From the NCBI GenBank assembly GCA_950097015.1, contig CATNEN010000001.1, positions 6,743,501 through 6,807,500 of the forward strand: DNA of 64,000 bases, given 5' to 3'. Below the pieces are notes generated by a model that was not told the origin of the DNA, searched no databases, and saw only the letters and a list, made by a program, of their open reading frames with translations. Below are positions 44,466 through 56,338 of the stretch, piece by piece. The translations under genes and the position numbers were made by a program. This DNA comes from Macrostomum hystrix. Lineage: Eukaryota; Platyhelminthes; Macrostomidae. The first letter of the stretch is position 1. Each line of letters starts with the position of its first letter.

Positions 44466-45600
44466 ACTCATCTATCCACCGTCTCATCTCTCCCCTGTCT
44501 CGTCACTTCCATGTCTTATCTATCCACCGTCTCATCTATCTTCCGTCTCATCTCTCCCCTGTCTCGTCTCTTCCATGTCTTATCTATCCACCGTCTAATC
44601 TCTCCCCTGTCTCGTCTCTTCCATGTCTTATCTATCAACCGTCTCATCTCTCCCCTGTCTCGTCTCTTCCATGTCTTATCTATCCACCGTCTCATCTATC
44701 CACTGTCTCATCTCTCCCCTGTCTCGTCTCTTCCATGTCTTATCTATCCACCGTCTCATTTATCCACCGTCTCATCTATCCACCGTATCATCTCTCCCCT
44801 GTCTCTTCTCTTCCATGTCTTATCTATCCACCGTCTCATCTCTCCCCTGTCTCGTCTCTTCCATGTCTATTCTCTCCCCTGTCTCGTCTCTTCCATGTCT
44901 TATCTATCCACCGTCTCATCTATCCACCGTCTCATCTCTCCCCTGTCTCGTCTCTTCCATGTCTTATCTATCCACCGTCTCATCTCTCCCCTGTCTCGTC
45001 TCTTCCATGTCTTATCTATCCACTGTCTCATCTATCCACTGTCTCATCTCTCCCCTGTCTCGTCTCTTCCATGTCTTATCTATCCACCGTCTCATTTATC
45101 CACCGTCTCATCTCTCCCCTGTCTCGTCTCTTCCATGTCTATTCTCTCCCCTGTCTCGTCTCTTCCATGTCTTATCTATCCACCGTCTCATCTATCCACC
45201 GTCTCATCTCTCCCCTGTCTCGTCTCTTCCATGTCTTATCTATCCACCGTCTCATCTATCCACCTTCTCATCTCTCCCCTGTCTCTTCTCTTCCATGTCT
45301 TATCTATCCACCGTCTCATCTCTCCCCTGTCTCTTCTCTTCCATGTCTTATCTATCCACCGTCTCATCTCTCCCCTGTCTCGTCTCTTCCATGTCTATTC
45401 TCTCCCCTGTCTCGTCTCTTCCATGTCTTATCTATCCACCGTCTCATCTCTCCCCCGTCTCATCTCTCGCCTGTCTAATCTCTCCCCTGTCTCGTCTCTT
45501 CCATGTCTTATCTATCCACCGTCTCATTTATCCACTGTCTCATCTCTCCCCTGTTTAATCTCTCCCCTGTTTAATCTCTCCCCTGTCTAATCTTTCCACC
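44466..45600 (+). repeat. 16-bp minisatellite organised in ~48-bp trimers
   Basis: About 70 monomers of three types, TCTATCCACCGTCTCA, TCTCTCCCCTGTCTCG and TCTTCCATGTCTTA-like. They are arranged as trimers and longer blocks (several blocks with CCATGTCTATTCTCTCC). All three frames stay open for hundreds of codons with Leu/Ser-rich artefact ORFs. It is related to the TCTCATCTCTCCCGTG family at 23563-24120. Confidence 0.95.
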
Positions 45601-46155
45601 GTTCTGTCTTTCTGTTGTCTCATTTTCCTCCCTTATTTTTGCCAGTCTTAACTTTAGAAAAAGCCTAGATTTATACTTAAAGTAGTTAGAAATGCGAATT
45701 ACTTTCTTAATTTAAAATGGCAGAGTTTAGAAATGTTTTATTTAATCAGGATTCAGGATGGAAAAGTAGTGAACTTCAGTCTCCAGTGTTGTAAAAGTAA
45801 ATTTTAAAAACACTTTCTCTATACAACATATCCGGTTTTAGATCTAAAAAAGCAACTGATTTTCAATTTGAATACACTAAACTCATTCAGATTATTTACA
45901 ACTCACTGGTGTCACATAACAACGTCAACTAAACATTCTTAAACAAAGAAAAAACTAAACTCAGTAGCAGGAGCAACAGTGACACGAACGACTGATAGGC
46001 CGACGGTCCCTGAGGACGAATCTGTTTAAAGGTTTCATTTTTTTGGAGCAAAGAAATTTTTGGCTATAAACCGCAAACTGCTTGTTTAGACAAAAATAGG
46101 GTACAAAGTACTGAGGAATAAAAGTGCTTTTCTAATTCCCCGTCCATTCACAGTT
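45601..46155. other. Spacer between arrays
   Basis: AT-rich, no recognised feature. Confidence 0.4.
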
Positions 46156-48435
46156 CAGTTTTGTGAAAGTTCAATACTTGACAGTTCACTACTGTGACAG
46201 TTCACTACTGAGACAGTTCACTACTGTGACAGTTCACTACTGTGACAGTTCACTATTGTGACAGTTCACTACTGTGACAGTTCACTACTGTGACAGTTCA
46301 CTACTGAGACAGTTCACTACTGTGACAGTTCACTACTGAGACAGTTCACTACTGAGACAGTTCACTACTGTGACAGTTCACTACTGTGACAGTTCACTAC
46401 TGTGACAGTTCACTACTGAGACAGTTCACTATTGTGACAGTTCACTACTGAGACAGTTCACTACTGAGACAGTTCACTACTGAGACAGTTCACTACTGTG
46501 ACAGTTCACTACTGAGACAGTTCACTACTGTGACAGTTCACTACTGTGACAGTTCACTACTGAGACAGTTCACTACTGTGACAGTTCACTACTGTGACAG
46601 TTCACTACTGAGACAGTTCACTACTGTGACAGTTCACTACTGAGACAGTTCACTACTGTGACACTTCACTATTGTGACAGTTCACTACTGAGACAGTTCA
46701 CTACTGAGACAGTTCACTACTGTGACAGTTCACTACTGTGACAGTTCACTACTGTGACAGTTCACTACTGTGACAGTTCACTACTGAGACAGTTCACTAC
46801 TGTGACAGTTCACTACTGTGACAGTTCACTACTGTGACAGTTCACTACTGTGACAGTTCACTACTGTGACAGTTCACTACTGAGACAGTTCACTACTGTG
46901 ACAGTTCACTACTGTGACAGTTCACTACTGAGACAGTTCACTACTGAGACAGTTCACTACTGTGACAGTTCACTACTGAGACAGTTCACTACTGAGACAG
47001 TTCACTACTGAGACAGTTCACTACTGAGACAGTTCACTACTGAGACAGTTCACTACTGTGACAGTTCACTACTGTGACAGTTCACTACTGTGACAGTTCA
47101 CTACTGTGACAGTTCACTACTGAGACAGTTCACTACTGTGACAGTTCACTACTGAGACAGTTCACTACTGAGACAGTTCACTATTGTGACAGTTCACTAC
47201 TGAGACAGTTCACTACTGTGACAGTTCACTACTGAGACAGTTCACTACTGAGACAGTTCACTACTGAGACAGTTCACTACTGTGACAGTTCACTACTGAG
47301 ACAGTTCACTACTGTGACAGTTCACTACTGAGACAGTTCACTATACTGTGAAAGTTCACTACTGTGACAGTTCACTACTGTGACAGTTCACTACTGAGAC
47401 AGTTCACTATACTGTGAAAGTTCACTACTGAGACAGTTCACTACTGTGACAGTTCACTACTGAGACAGTTCACTACTGAGACAGTTCACTACTGTGACAG
47501 TTCACTACTGAGACAGTTCACTACTGAGACAGTTCACTACTGTGACAGTTCACTATTGTGACAGTTCACTACTGTGACAGTTCACTACTGAGACAGTTCA
47601 CTACTGAGACAGTTCACTACTGAGACAGTTCATTACTGAGACAGTTCACTATTGTGACAGTTCACTACTGTGACAGTTCACTACTGAGACAGTTCACTAC
47701 TGAGACAGTTCACTACTGAGACAGTTCACTACTGTGACAGTTCTGTACTGTGACAGTTCACTACTGTGACAGTTACCTACTGAGACAGTTCACTATACTG
47801 TGAAAGTTCACTACTGTGACAGTTCACTACTGAGACAGTTCACTACTGAGACAGTTCACTACTGTGACAGTTCATTACTGAGACAGTTCACTACTGAGAC
47901 AGTTCACTACTGAGACAGTTCATTACTGAGACAGTTCACTATACTGTGAAAGTTCACTACTGTGAAAGTTCACTACTGTGACAGTTCACTACTGTGACAG
48001 TTCACTACTGTGACAGTTCACTACTGTGACAGTTCACTACTGAGACAGTTCACTTCTGAGACAGTTCACTACTGTGACAGTTCACTACTGTGACAGTTCA
48101 CTACTGTGACAGTTCACTACTGAGACAGTTCACTACTGTGACAGTTCACTACTGAGACAGTTCACTATACTGTGAAAGTTCACTACTGTGACAGTTCACT
48201 ACTGTGACAGTTCACTACTGAGACAGTTCACTATACTGTGAAAGTTCACTACTGTGAAAGTTCACTACTGTGACAGTTCACTACTGTGACAGTTCACTAC
48301 TGTGACAGTTCACTACTGTGACAGTTCACTAATGAGACAGTTCACTTCTGAGACAGTTCACTGCTGAGACAGTTCACTACTGAGACAGTTCACTGCTGAG
48401 ACAGTTCACTACTGAGACAGTTCAGTATTGTGATA
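46156..48435 (+). repeat. 16-bp minisatellite in two alternating variants, 2.3 kb
   Basis: About 140 monomers of TGACAGTTCACTACTG with one dominant variable base: each is either CTGTGACAGTTC or CTGAGACAGTTC. A rare longer unit with CACTATACTGTGAAAG recurs near 47340, 47400, 47790, 47940, 48170 and 48230. This is the largest 16-bp array in the window. Confidence 0.95.
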
Positions 48436-49005
48436 GTGCACTAGATAGTGTCTGTATAGAATTGCGAGCCTAAATTTAAATCAAAAGTTTTTCAAAACGA
48501 AATAAACGGACAAATTTGTTCGCATTCTCCAATTTCTGCAGGTTTGTCTCGATTAATCTCAGAATTTTTTCTTAAAAGTAGCTCACAAAATAGATTTTTC
48601 TTAAATAGAACTAGAATATTCTGTGCTCTCTCTGCTTCCTATAGCTATATCATGCAAATTGAGGGTTTGAATCAGACAGCACAATGTTTGCCTTGAACAC
48701 AGCGTGGAAGAGGTCTTGCAAAATATCAAGATTCAGGAGAGCGGGAAAAAACCTCAGGAATCCAGGAAACGACAGCCGGTCCGCATGACCGGACACCCAC
48801 AATGCCACGGTGCGGGCAGGCCGCACATGCCGCTGTTAATCTCTGCATGCGAATCTAGAATTTTTTTTCCCGAAATTCTTCCTACTCTTTTCTGTCGGAG
48901 ATCATTTTACAGTTCATTTTTGGTCGTATATAATAGTAGGACAGCTTTAGTGAGTAGGCTAATGATGTATAAAAACATTTCTCTCGCATTCTTTCCCCAT
49001 GTCCT
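48436..49005. other. Spacer between arrays
   Basis: A GC-richer patch at 48770-48850 (CCGCATGACCGG) stands out but gives no recognisable protein or RNA. Confidence 0.4.
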
Positions 49006-49445
49006 ACCTCACCCCGTCTCATCTCTCCCGTGTCTCATCTCTCCCGTGTCTCATCTGTCTCCTGTGTCTCATCTCTCTCCAGTGTCTCTCCCGTGTGTCA
49101 TCTCTGCCGTAACTTATCTCTCCCGTGTCTCATCTCTCCCATGTCGCATCTCTCCCGTGTCTCATCTCTCTCCCGTGTCTCATCTGTCTCCAGTGTCTCA
49201 TCTCTCCCGTGTGTCATCTCTGCCGTATCTTATCTCTCCCGTGTCTCATCTCTCCCGTGTCTCATCTCTCTTTTGTCTCATCTCTCCCGTGTCTCATCTC
49301 TCCCGTGTCTTATCTTTCTTCCGTGTCTCATCTCTCTCCCGTGTCGCATCTCTCTCCCGTGTCTCATCTCTCTCCCGTGTCGCATCTCTCCCGTGTCTCA
49401 TATCTCCTGTGTCTTATCTCTAATCTCTAATCTCTCACCCGTCTA
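49006..49445 (+). repeat. 16-bp minisatellite (TCTCATCTCTCCCGTG), diverged copy
   Basis: About 26 units of the monomer found in the hAT MITE at 23563-24120, with 1-3-bp length changes (CTCTCTCCCGTG, CTGTCTCCAGTG) and CGCATC, CTTATC variants. Confidence 0.9.
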
Positions 49446-52065
49446 ATCTCTCTCTGTCTTGTCTTCCCAGTGTTTTGCATGTCCCAAGTTTTACTATAGT
49501 TCGTCATTTCCTTGAACATCTTAGAGATCATTTCACGATATACGGTCGAAAAAAATAACAATTTTTCGTCTGAAATCTATTCAAGTAAAAAATGAGGAAG
49601 TCATTTTGCTTTTAACTTCTGATCCTTTTTACGCGAACGAGCCATACATTCAAATATATTAAACAAGATTTTTGCCTCCGAAGCAAATAATTTGCTTAAT
49701 CATTCGAGGCTTTAAATAATTATGAATTTTTTCAAAGTAATGAAGATTGCTGACAAAAATCTTGTGAACCGCACTTAGATTTTTTAATTTCCGTTCATTT
49801 TTTTCTCGATTAAATGTCTAAATTTAGCATTACCTTTAGTCATCTGATTTTAATCTTAATCCTTTGGGCAGTCGTCGGTTGAAATGATTAGTTCTTGCCA
49901 TGGCTCTCAAACCTATACTTCGTCTCGTCTTATTGCCTAGGATATTTCATATCTCAATAATATCATATTTTGTCTTTTTGTGCTTTTTTCATTTCTTTAG
50001 ATATTTTACAAGTAAATTTCTCAAACGAATTAAATAAGGACCTAACAAATTTCAAAACGATAAAGGTACATTTTTGGTACAACAGAACAGTATTATTGTA
50101 TTTGTTCAGTAATCGAGTCTTAATAATGAATTTATGAAAAACGGAAACTATACTTTTATTCCTCAATCATTACAAAAAGATATTTTTTCTTTAAACAAAC
50201 GATTCACGAGAGATAAAAACACAGCTAGAATTTAGTTTTTCTGATTATTTAGCTCGTTAACAGGCGAAAAAAAACAATAAAGCGAATATACAATCTTTCC
50301 AGCGAATTTGCTAAACAATATGACTCACTTTACAACAAATCACATGTAATATTGCATAGTATCGTTGTTGGTCAATAAAATGTAAAATTCATTCGTTCAA
50401 GAAACACAGAGGGACACGCGTGTAAAGCAAAGTAGTGCTTTTTAAAACCAAAAACTATTTTATGACTTAAGGGAATACAAAAATGTAAACCAAGCAAAGC
50501 GTTAGCAATAAAACAGACTGTATTTCACAGGTATTTGTGAAAGTTGTTGAAATCGTCTGGTAATGCGTATATAAAATAGATCACGCTCAAATTTATATAA
50601 TTTAAGTTTGAATTTTTTCTTCAGACGTTTTACGTATATCATATTATTACTGTCAAAATTTACAATTCTTGAAAACTTTCAATCATTTTTAGCAACTTAT
50701 GTGTTTAATCAGTGCATATCAGGGCGCATTTTGTTGTGTTTAAATTCGTCTTCAGTATTTTTCTAATAACCTAATTGTATTTTTATAAGATGCACTGTAA
50801 TTCACAGATATCAGTAATCGATGAGCCTATCAGCTTTTTCTTATTAATTCCATGTGTCATGGAAATAATTATGTGATTGAAAGCTCTAGACTGAACTTTT
50901 TTACGCGAAAAATTAGCAAGCGGGAAAAAATCAAAGCATTTAGTAACATTTAAAATACAAACCACATTTCACATATTTGTTTGAAGTAAGACATCGCGGT
51001 AATTAAATGAAAAAATTTAAGATATTATTAAAATAAATCTGATATATGGCATCGAAATTTAAACATGAACGTTTTATTACAATTTAAAAATTGTTTTAAG
51101 CCAGAGATTCGGACAAAAAGTAAAATTTTGAAGGTAAACTTACAGTTAAAAATTTAATTTTCCTTTTATACGAACACGGACAAAGACCCGCAGATTTAAA
51201 AGTACACTAGTATTTTAGCGCATCTCAATAAAAACCTTCGCTTCTTCGCCAAATTCGCTGAACAAAAAGAAAGTATTTATTAACTTTCTGAGTTATTTTG
51301 TTTGTACTCGTAGTAACAATGGCAAGACTGCAGATGTAGTACAAAAATATTAATTTGCAAATATTTTCAGTTAGTAATGAAAATTCACATTGACTATAAA
51401 AACTTTAATCAGATAATATTTATTTTTGTTTGTTGCATACGTATACGAAAAAAGCTAATAAAATAAAAGAACACACATTTATAGAACAAGCACAAAAATA
51501 TCATGGTGAAATTGCTAGTTCTCACGCAGAAGAAACTCGAAGCGGATGCTGTGCCGCAGTTTTGCTTCGTTTTGCTTTCCTTATGCTTACGATGATGACG
51601 TCTGAAAGAAAACCGTTTAAATGCTCTATTGATGATGTTTGATAAACGATTAAACTTTCTCGGTGTTGTGATTTCGCGGCGTTGATTAAAGTTATTCTTA
51701 TCTGACGTCTATCTTAGTTGGATTTTTGGCGAGCATGATAAACATATTATTTACCTAATTCTCTTTTTGCCTTCGAGATCGTCTTTGAAGTCATGACAAA
51801 ACGAAAGTCTTAGCAAAGTTCAGTCCAATCACGCTTATATCTTTTGAAGTTCAAAAGATAATTAAAACTGTTCGAGCGAGGCCATTTTACATGATGATAT
51901 TAGCAAAAAAATATGTTTTTCAAAGCCTGCATGGTTTCCGCAAGATGAAGCTACTCATCTGGCTACTCATTGTATTACCTTTCAAACTTTTTAATCCGAT
52001 ATTCGTTAAGAAACAACTTTTTTTCTTTTAGCTTTTAGTGTGTCCCGATCACTGATTCGCAATAG
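49446..52065. other. Long AT-rich region
   Basis: No exon, repeat or element recognised. It may be intergenic sequence downstream of the minus-strand GPCR gene. Confidence 0.4.
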
Positions 52066-52250
52066 CGGACGCTAGCTGAATTGGCAGGCCCAGTGCTTTA
52101 GCTACGGGAGTTCGAATCTCAACCCAATTAAGGGGTAAACTATTAGCATATCATCCACAAGAAAGACACAAATTAAGTATCATGGACTGAACATTGCCGC
52201 CTGTAGTACACATCCTTTACAAGCGCTGCACAATGACTAGTTGAAAAGCA
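52066..52250 (+). repeat. Diverged tRNA-derived SINE, probably family B
   Basis: A tRNA-like head has A-box GCTAGCTGAATTGGCAG and B-box GAGTTCGAATCTC. The body contains ATGGACTGAACATTGCCGC and GTAGTACACATC, which align with ATGGACTGAACTGTCGC and GGCTGCACATC of the family B copy at 59886. The tRNA arms do not pair well, so it is not a functional tRNA gene. Confidence 0.6.
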
Positions 52251-52644
52251 GCCTAACATAGATAACAACATCTAACGGTATTAGCGCCTTTTGCCAAAGA
52301 TAACTTTGTTTTAACTTTGATAAAAGTGCTATCGGCACTTCTGTAATTGATTCGTCTGATCTGAAAACTGTTTTAAAGCTTAGACAAAGGACAGGCACTG
52401 ATGCATTACAAAATGGGACTTTATTTTTAGGATCCCAAGCATTTAGGAATCTTAGGATCCAACGTTATAAAAAGTAATAATCACTGCTTGTACTTTTCCT
52501 ATTAGAAGGTTGCATGTCTGAAGGACGAACCCAAATCCTGTCTCGATTCTAGCTTTTTAATTCCTCTATGGACCTTGACACGATTCCAATTCGATTCCTG
52601 CATTTCCTATTGAAATATTTTTACGATTCCAATTAGATTCCCGC

Positions 52645-53045
52645 GATTCCTCCACGTACGATTCCTCTTGTGATCTTCGTGCGATTCCTCTTGTGATCTT
52701 CGTGCGATTTCTCTAGGGATCTTCGTGCGATTCCTCTTAGGATCTTCATACGATTCGTCTAGGGATCTTCGTACGATTCGTCTTAGGATCTTCGTACGAT
52801 TACTCTAGGGGGATCTTCGTACGATTACTCTAGGGATCTTCGTACGATTCCTCTAGGGATCTTAATTCGTACGATTCCTCTAGGGATCTTCGTACGATTC
52901 CTCTAGGGATCTTCGTAAGATTCGTCTAGGGATCTTCGTACGATTTATCTAGGGATCTTCATGCGATTCCTCTTATGATCTTCGTGCGATTCCTTTAGGG
53001 ATCTTCGTGCGATTCCTCTAAAGATCTTCGTTCGATTCTAATGAG
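52645..53045 (+). repeat. 23-bp minisatellite
   Basis: About 17 units of TCGTACGATTCCTCTAGGGA plus three bases (ATCTTCG linker). Early units use CGTGCGATT and TTGTGATCTTC. The core GTACGA/TCGTAC words are self-complementary. Confidence 0.9.
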
Positions 53046-53218
53046 ATTCGATTAATTCATCTAGCTAGGTTCTTCTTAAGATTCCAGTGTGATTCCTGCA
53101 GTTTTTGCGATTTTTCTTCTGATCATTTTTGAATAGTTAGTATTATATACTCAGTTTGTTATCTTCCAAAACCTACCGTTGATCGATATACAGCTTCTCT
53201 AAAAAATCCTGACGTTAG

Positions 53219-54601
53219 TTACAGTTGAGTCGGATCACTCGGTGTTTTGGCTGCCTGTATATTAGACAGTATTTCCTGGAGTTGAAACTCCTGCTCCTCA
53301 GCTGACGGCTTGATCATGGAATGGCTGCAGACTGTTCCATTACCAGCTAGTTCTCGGTTCTGCCTGCGAACTTCTCGGTTGCCACCTGTATTGCAGTGCG
53401 AGAAGGAGATTATGCTTATAGTCTGTCTACTATATGGTCCTTGTCACTCTAGTCTATGATCTTTGTCATCACATTGTCTATGGTCCTTGTAATCTTGGGT
53501 TCGGACTTCATAGCTATAGTTTATGGTCTTCGTTATCTAGTAAAATAGGGGGTTAAAACAATTTTAATCTCTAGATTTAGAAGGTTCACGCTTAACTTTA
53601 GGCTCTTTCTTCACCAGTGGAATGGTCGTCTATGGCCAAAAGACACTTAATGCGAGAATCGAGAACCTAAAAATTTGCTATCGATATCGTTCATAAAAGT
53701 ACATTCTGTCTGTCTTTTGGTGTCTATGGCAGAAAAATTGTACGCATAATTATACTTTCACTGGTGCATTGCTAATTTTTTTTGATCCACATTTTAAGTT
53801 GGCGATATAGTAGCTTAATGAATTGTCTCCGTTGAAAGACTTGTCTCGCTCAATACAATTATAATTGAAGTAGATTTTTTGCGCCCGACAACGGCCTAGC
53901 AATTTTCATTAGATCTAATTATACGTATTTCTATAGTCAAAGGATTTCTGCAAATTTGCGTTTGATGATATTGTCTTTTTTAATGCTCTACGAGTATGCA
54001 TGATGATGAATCTCGCGTTTTGAGCGCGTTAATAAGGATTTTTTTTCCAGGAAATGCTCTTTAGAAAGGACCTGCCACTCTACGCATTCATCACGAATAG
54101 CATGATCGATTGTTGTTAATTTTTTATCAAATCATTCTCTCTACCATTTTGCAGCTAACTGAAGCGTTTTCAAAATGGTTCTCGAGGACACTTTAGCGAG
54201 ATGAGATTTTGAAAGCAATTTTCAGTATTTTTGGCAATTGGAATGGATGCAGAATTACCGCAGTTCACATACACACGAGGGAATTATTAAAATTTAGGTG
54301 TCAGAATTTCAGAGGTTCAACTAAAGTCATGCCAATCAAGCGAGCAAAACCCGCTCACGAATAACTTACATAGGCAGGTGAGGAGGCGTTTAAATTCGCG
54401 CCGAAATTTCACCGACATGGCGTTATAGATGATCGGATTGATGGTCGAATTGACGAAGATCAGGCTGCGACTGATGGCGACGTACCACTCGGAGGCAATG
54501 CGGCGAGTGCTGGGTGCGAAACTGTTGTAAACCACCATGAAACGGTAGGGCAGCCACAGAATGGCAAACATCATCACGACTACGAACAGCATCTTCACCA
54601 C
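53219..54601 (-). CDS. Thyrotropin-releasing-hormone-receptor-like GPCR, last two exons
   Basis: On the minus strand, exon 54601-54370 has acceptor CTACAG and donor TGCCTAT|GTAAGT. It encodes TM6 (VVKMLFVVVMMFAILWLPYR), the VVYNSF loop and TM7 with NSTINPIIYN (the NPxxY motif), then the start of helix 8 (VKFRREFKRLLTCLC). The LPYR-x-x-VVYNSF and INPIIYNAMSVKFR pattern fits TRH receptors and their protostome orthologues for EFLGamide-type peptides. The exon ends in phase 1 and joins 53385-53219, which begins GNREVRRQNRELAG and ends DPTQL and stop, a 55-residue cytosolic tail. The join is inferred from the matching phase and a good acceptor (ATACAG|GT). Exons for TM1-TM5 were not found up to 64000. 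They may lie beyond the window, which would put the Crypton remnant and the palindromes in a large intron. Confidence 0.8.
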
Positions 54602-56338
54602 CTGTAGGATTTTTTTAATTGGTACATAATTTACATTGCGTTTATAATGTGACATTAGAAAGTATTATTAAGGGTAAGCACGGTCGGAGCTGTTTGCTTG
54701 TGCAGCATCCTTTTATCACGTAACTTAAGTGGATCACGCAACTAGCGCATGCTCGTTGACCTCGTTAAGTCCCGTGCTCGTTAAGTCACGTTGAACTTAT
54801 GCGGATCACGCAACTAGTGCATGCTTGTTGACCTAATAATAGATGCTAAAAATAGCACCAGACAAAACAACTATGTTACATGAAATCATGAATATTATTC
54901 ATTTTCAGTCTGATGCTCTCTATTCGACTGGAATAAAATTCCAAGAGGTTTCCCAATTTAATTCGAAAACACGCGCAGTCTTTGAAGTCTACTGAGGAAG
55001 AAGCGAAGTTAAAAGGAAAAAGAGGCCTTAGGCTTAGAGCAATATGGAGCTATTTATCCTGGGTTAGACCTATCAGGCTTGTGGAATTGTAGATTAGAGA
55101 AAGATATGAAAAAGGAAAAGTGGGGCCTGAGGGCATAACTTATTTGCCTATTTAATTGCTATTCGACTTAAGCATGGGTAACATGGACTATGGGACAGCG
55201 GGCAGTTTGAGAAACGACCTTAGGCAATTTGGCAATGAGTGGTACATTAAGTAGGTCCGGTCCGCCCGGTTATCTCCTAGTGAGTGGAGTCGACCGTTAT
55301 CACCTCCACCGTCGCCTCCATCGTCACATTCGACGAAAACTGACTGATGTAGTCCACTCCAATCTTCAGTCCTAATCTAGAGCCGGCCTGAAGGAGCCTC
55401 TCCTTACAGGGGAGCGCACACACGAGAGAGAGAGAGAGAAAGAGCGAGAGAGAAATGAGGGAGAGAGAAACGAAGAAAGTGAAAGAGCGTGAAACCTGAA
55501 GAGGGTCGGCTGGAGCGGGTTGGCAAAGCTTCGTCCATATCAGTGGAGTGACTGGCATGTATACATATGCCGGCAGGCATGCAGTATATACTAAAAAATC
55601 CAGTCGCAAAGAAAAAGATGGCTATGCGCTGGTGTGTAAGGTCCAGAGTTTTCCTTTCAAGTGTTCTCAAGTCAGCTTCGAAGATCTGCTCAGTACTGCT
55701 CTCCGTATTTCCCATCTATCCTATGTCTGTCTTCTACATTCTTCCCTAACTTCTGTTTGTCAGATCTTTGACTAGATGAGAATACTTAACCGCTTCTGAA
55801 TGATTGATTGTCTGGCTTAGTTGAAGTATAATTAGGAACATCAAAATATTTCGATTATAAATTGAGATTTGATGCGGCACATTGAAAATTGATTTCAGAA
55901 TTATTCCCAAGGAATCCTTAGCAAACTACAATGAGTTACTAACCATATGCATGTGTCAATATAGGATTTAATAGTCTTTGTTTTTTAGTTCCATAGACAT
56001 TTAAGCAAGAAAAACGAAGTAATGAGTACTGGTGTAATCACGATATCTCTCGTAGATGGTCTCGTCCATAGACTATAGACATTTATCTACTCAAAGCGAA
56101 ATTGCGCAAAATGTCATTATGTGCCCGCTAATTTTTGTGCTCAGAAATTTAAGAATCAGAAACCGAACAAAAAGTTAACATGGGTGTATTTTAGCACTAA
56201 GAAACATTTTTAGAACTAAAAAATGTGAAAACGAAAAACAAGCAACGTTCTTCAGTCATTCAGCATATACTCCACGTTAGTCACTTGTAAAGGCGGACAG
56301 AAGACTCACAGGTAGATCGAAAGCTTTGTACCATTTTT
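54602..56338. other. Probable GPCR intron or intergenic sequence
   Basis: No supported exon. Near 54725-54835 a ~75-bp segment (GGATCACGCAACTAG) is imperfectly duplicated. A purine-rich (GA)n stretch lies at 55422-55470. A short Asn-glycosylated minus-strand ORF at 55277-55420 was considered but not accepted. Confidence 0.4.

Noticed and set aside
44511-45590. 359-codon Leu/Ser-rich ORF
   Set aside because: Low-complexity translation of the 16-bp array, open in all three forward frames, no flanking coding signal.
46156-48435. Looks like a CRISPR-type direct repeat array
   Set aside because: There are no unique spacers; the repeats are head-to-tail 16-mers in a eukaryotic genome.
48704-48900. 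GC-rich patch with the start of a 239-codon ORF
   Set aside because: The ORF runs into the 16-bp array; the unique part is short and unrecognised.
52070-52145. Possible tRNA gene
   Set aside because: A and B boxes are present but the acceptor and anticodon arms do not pair; the downstream body matches SINE family B.
55277-55420. Minus-strand reading with an N-glycosylation site (FSSNVTMEATVEV) as a possible GPCR N-terminal exon
   Set aside because: It runs into a stop, has no good donor in phase, and does not resemble a receptor start.
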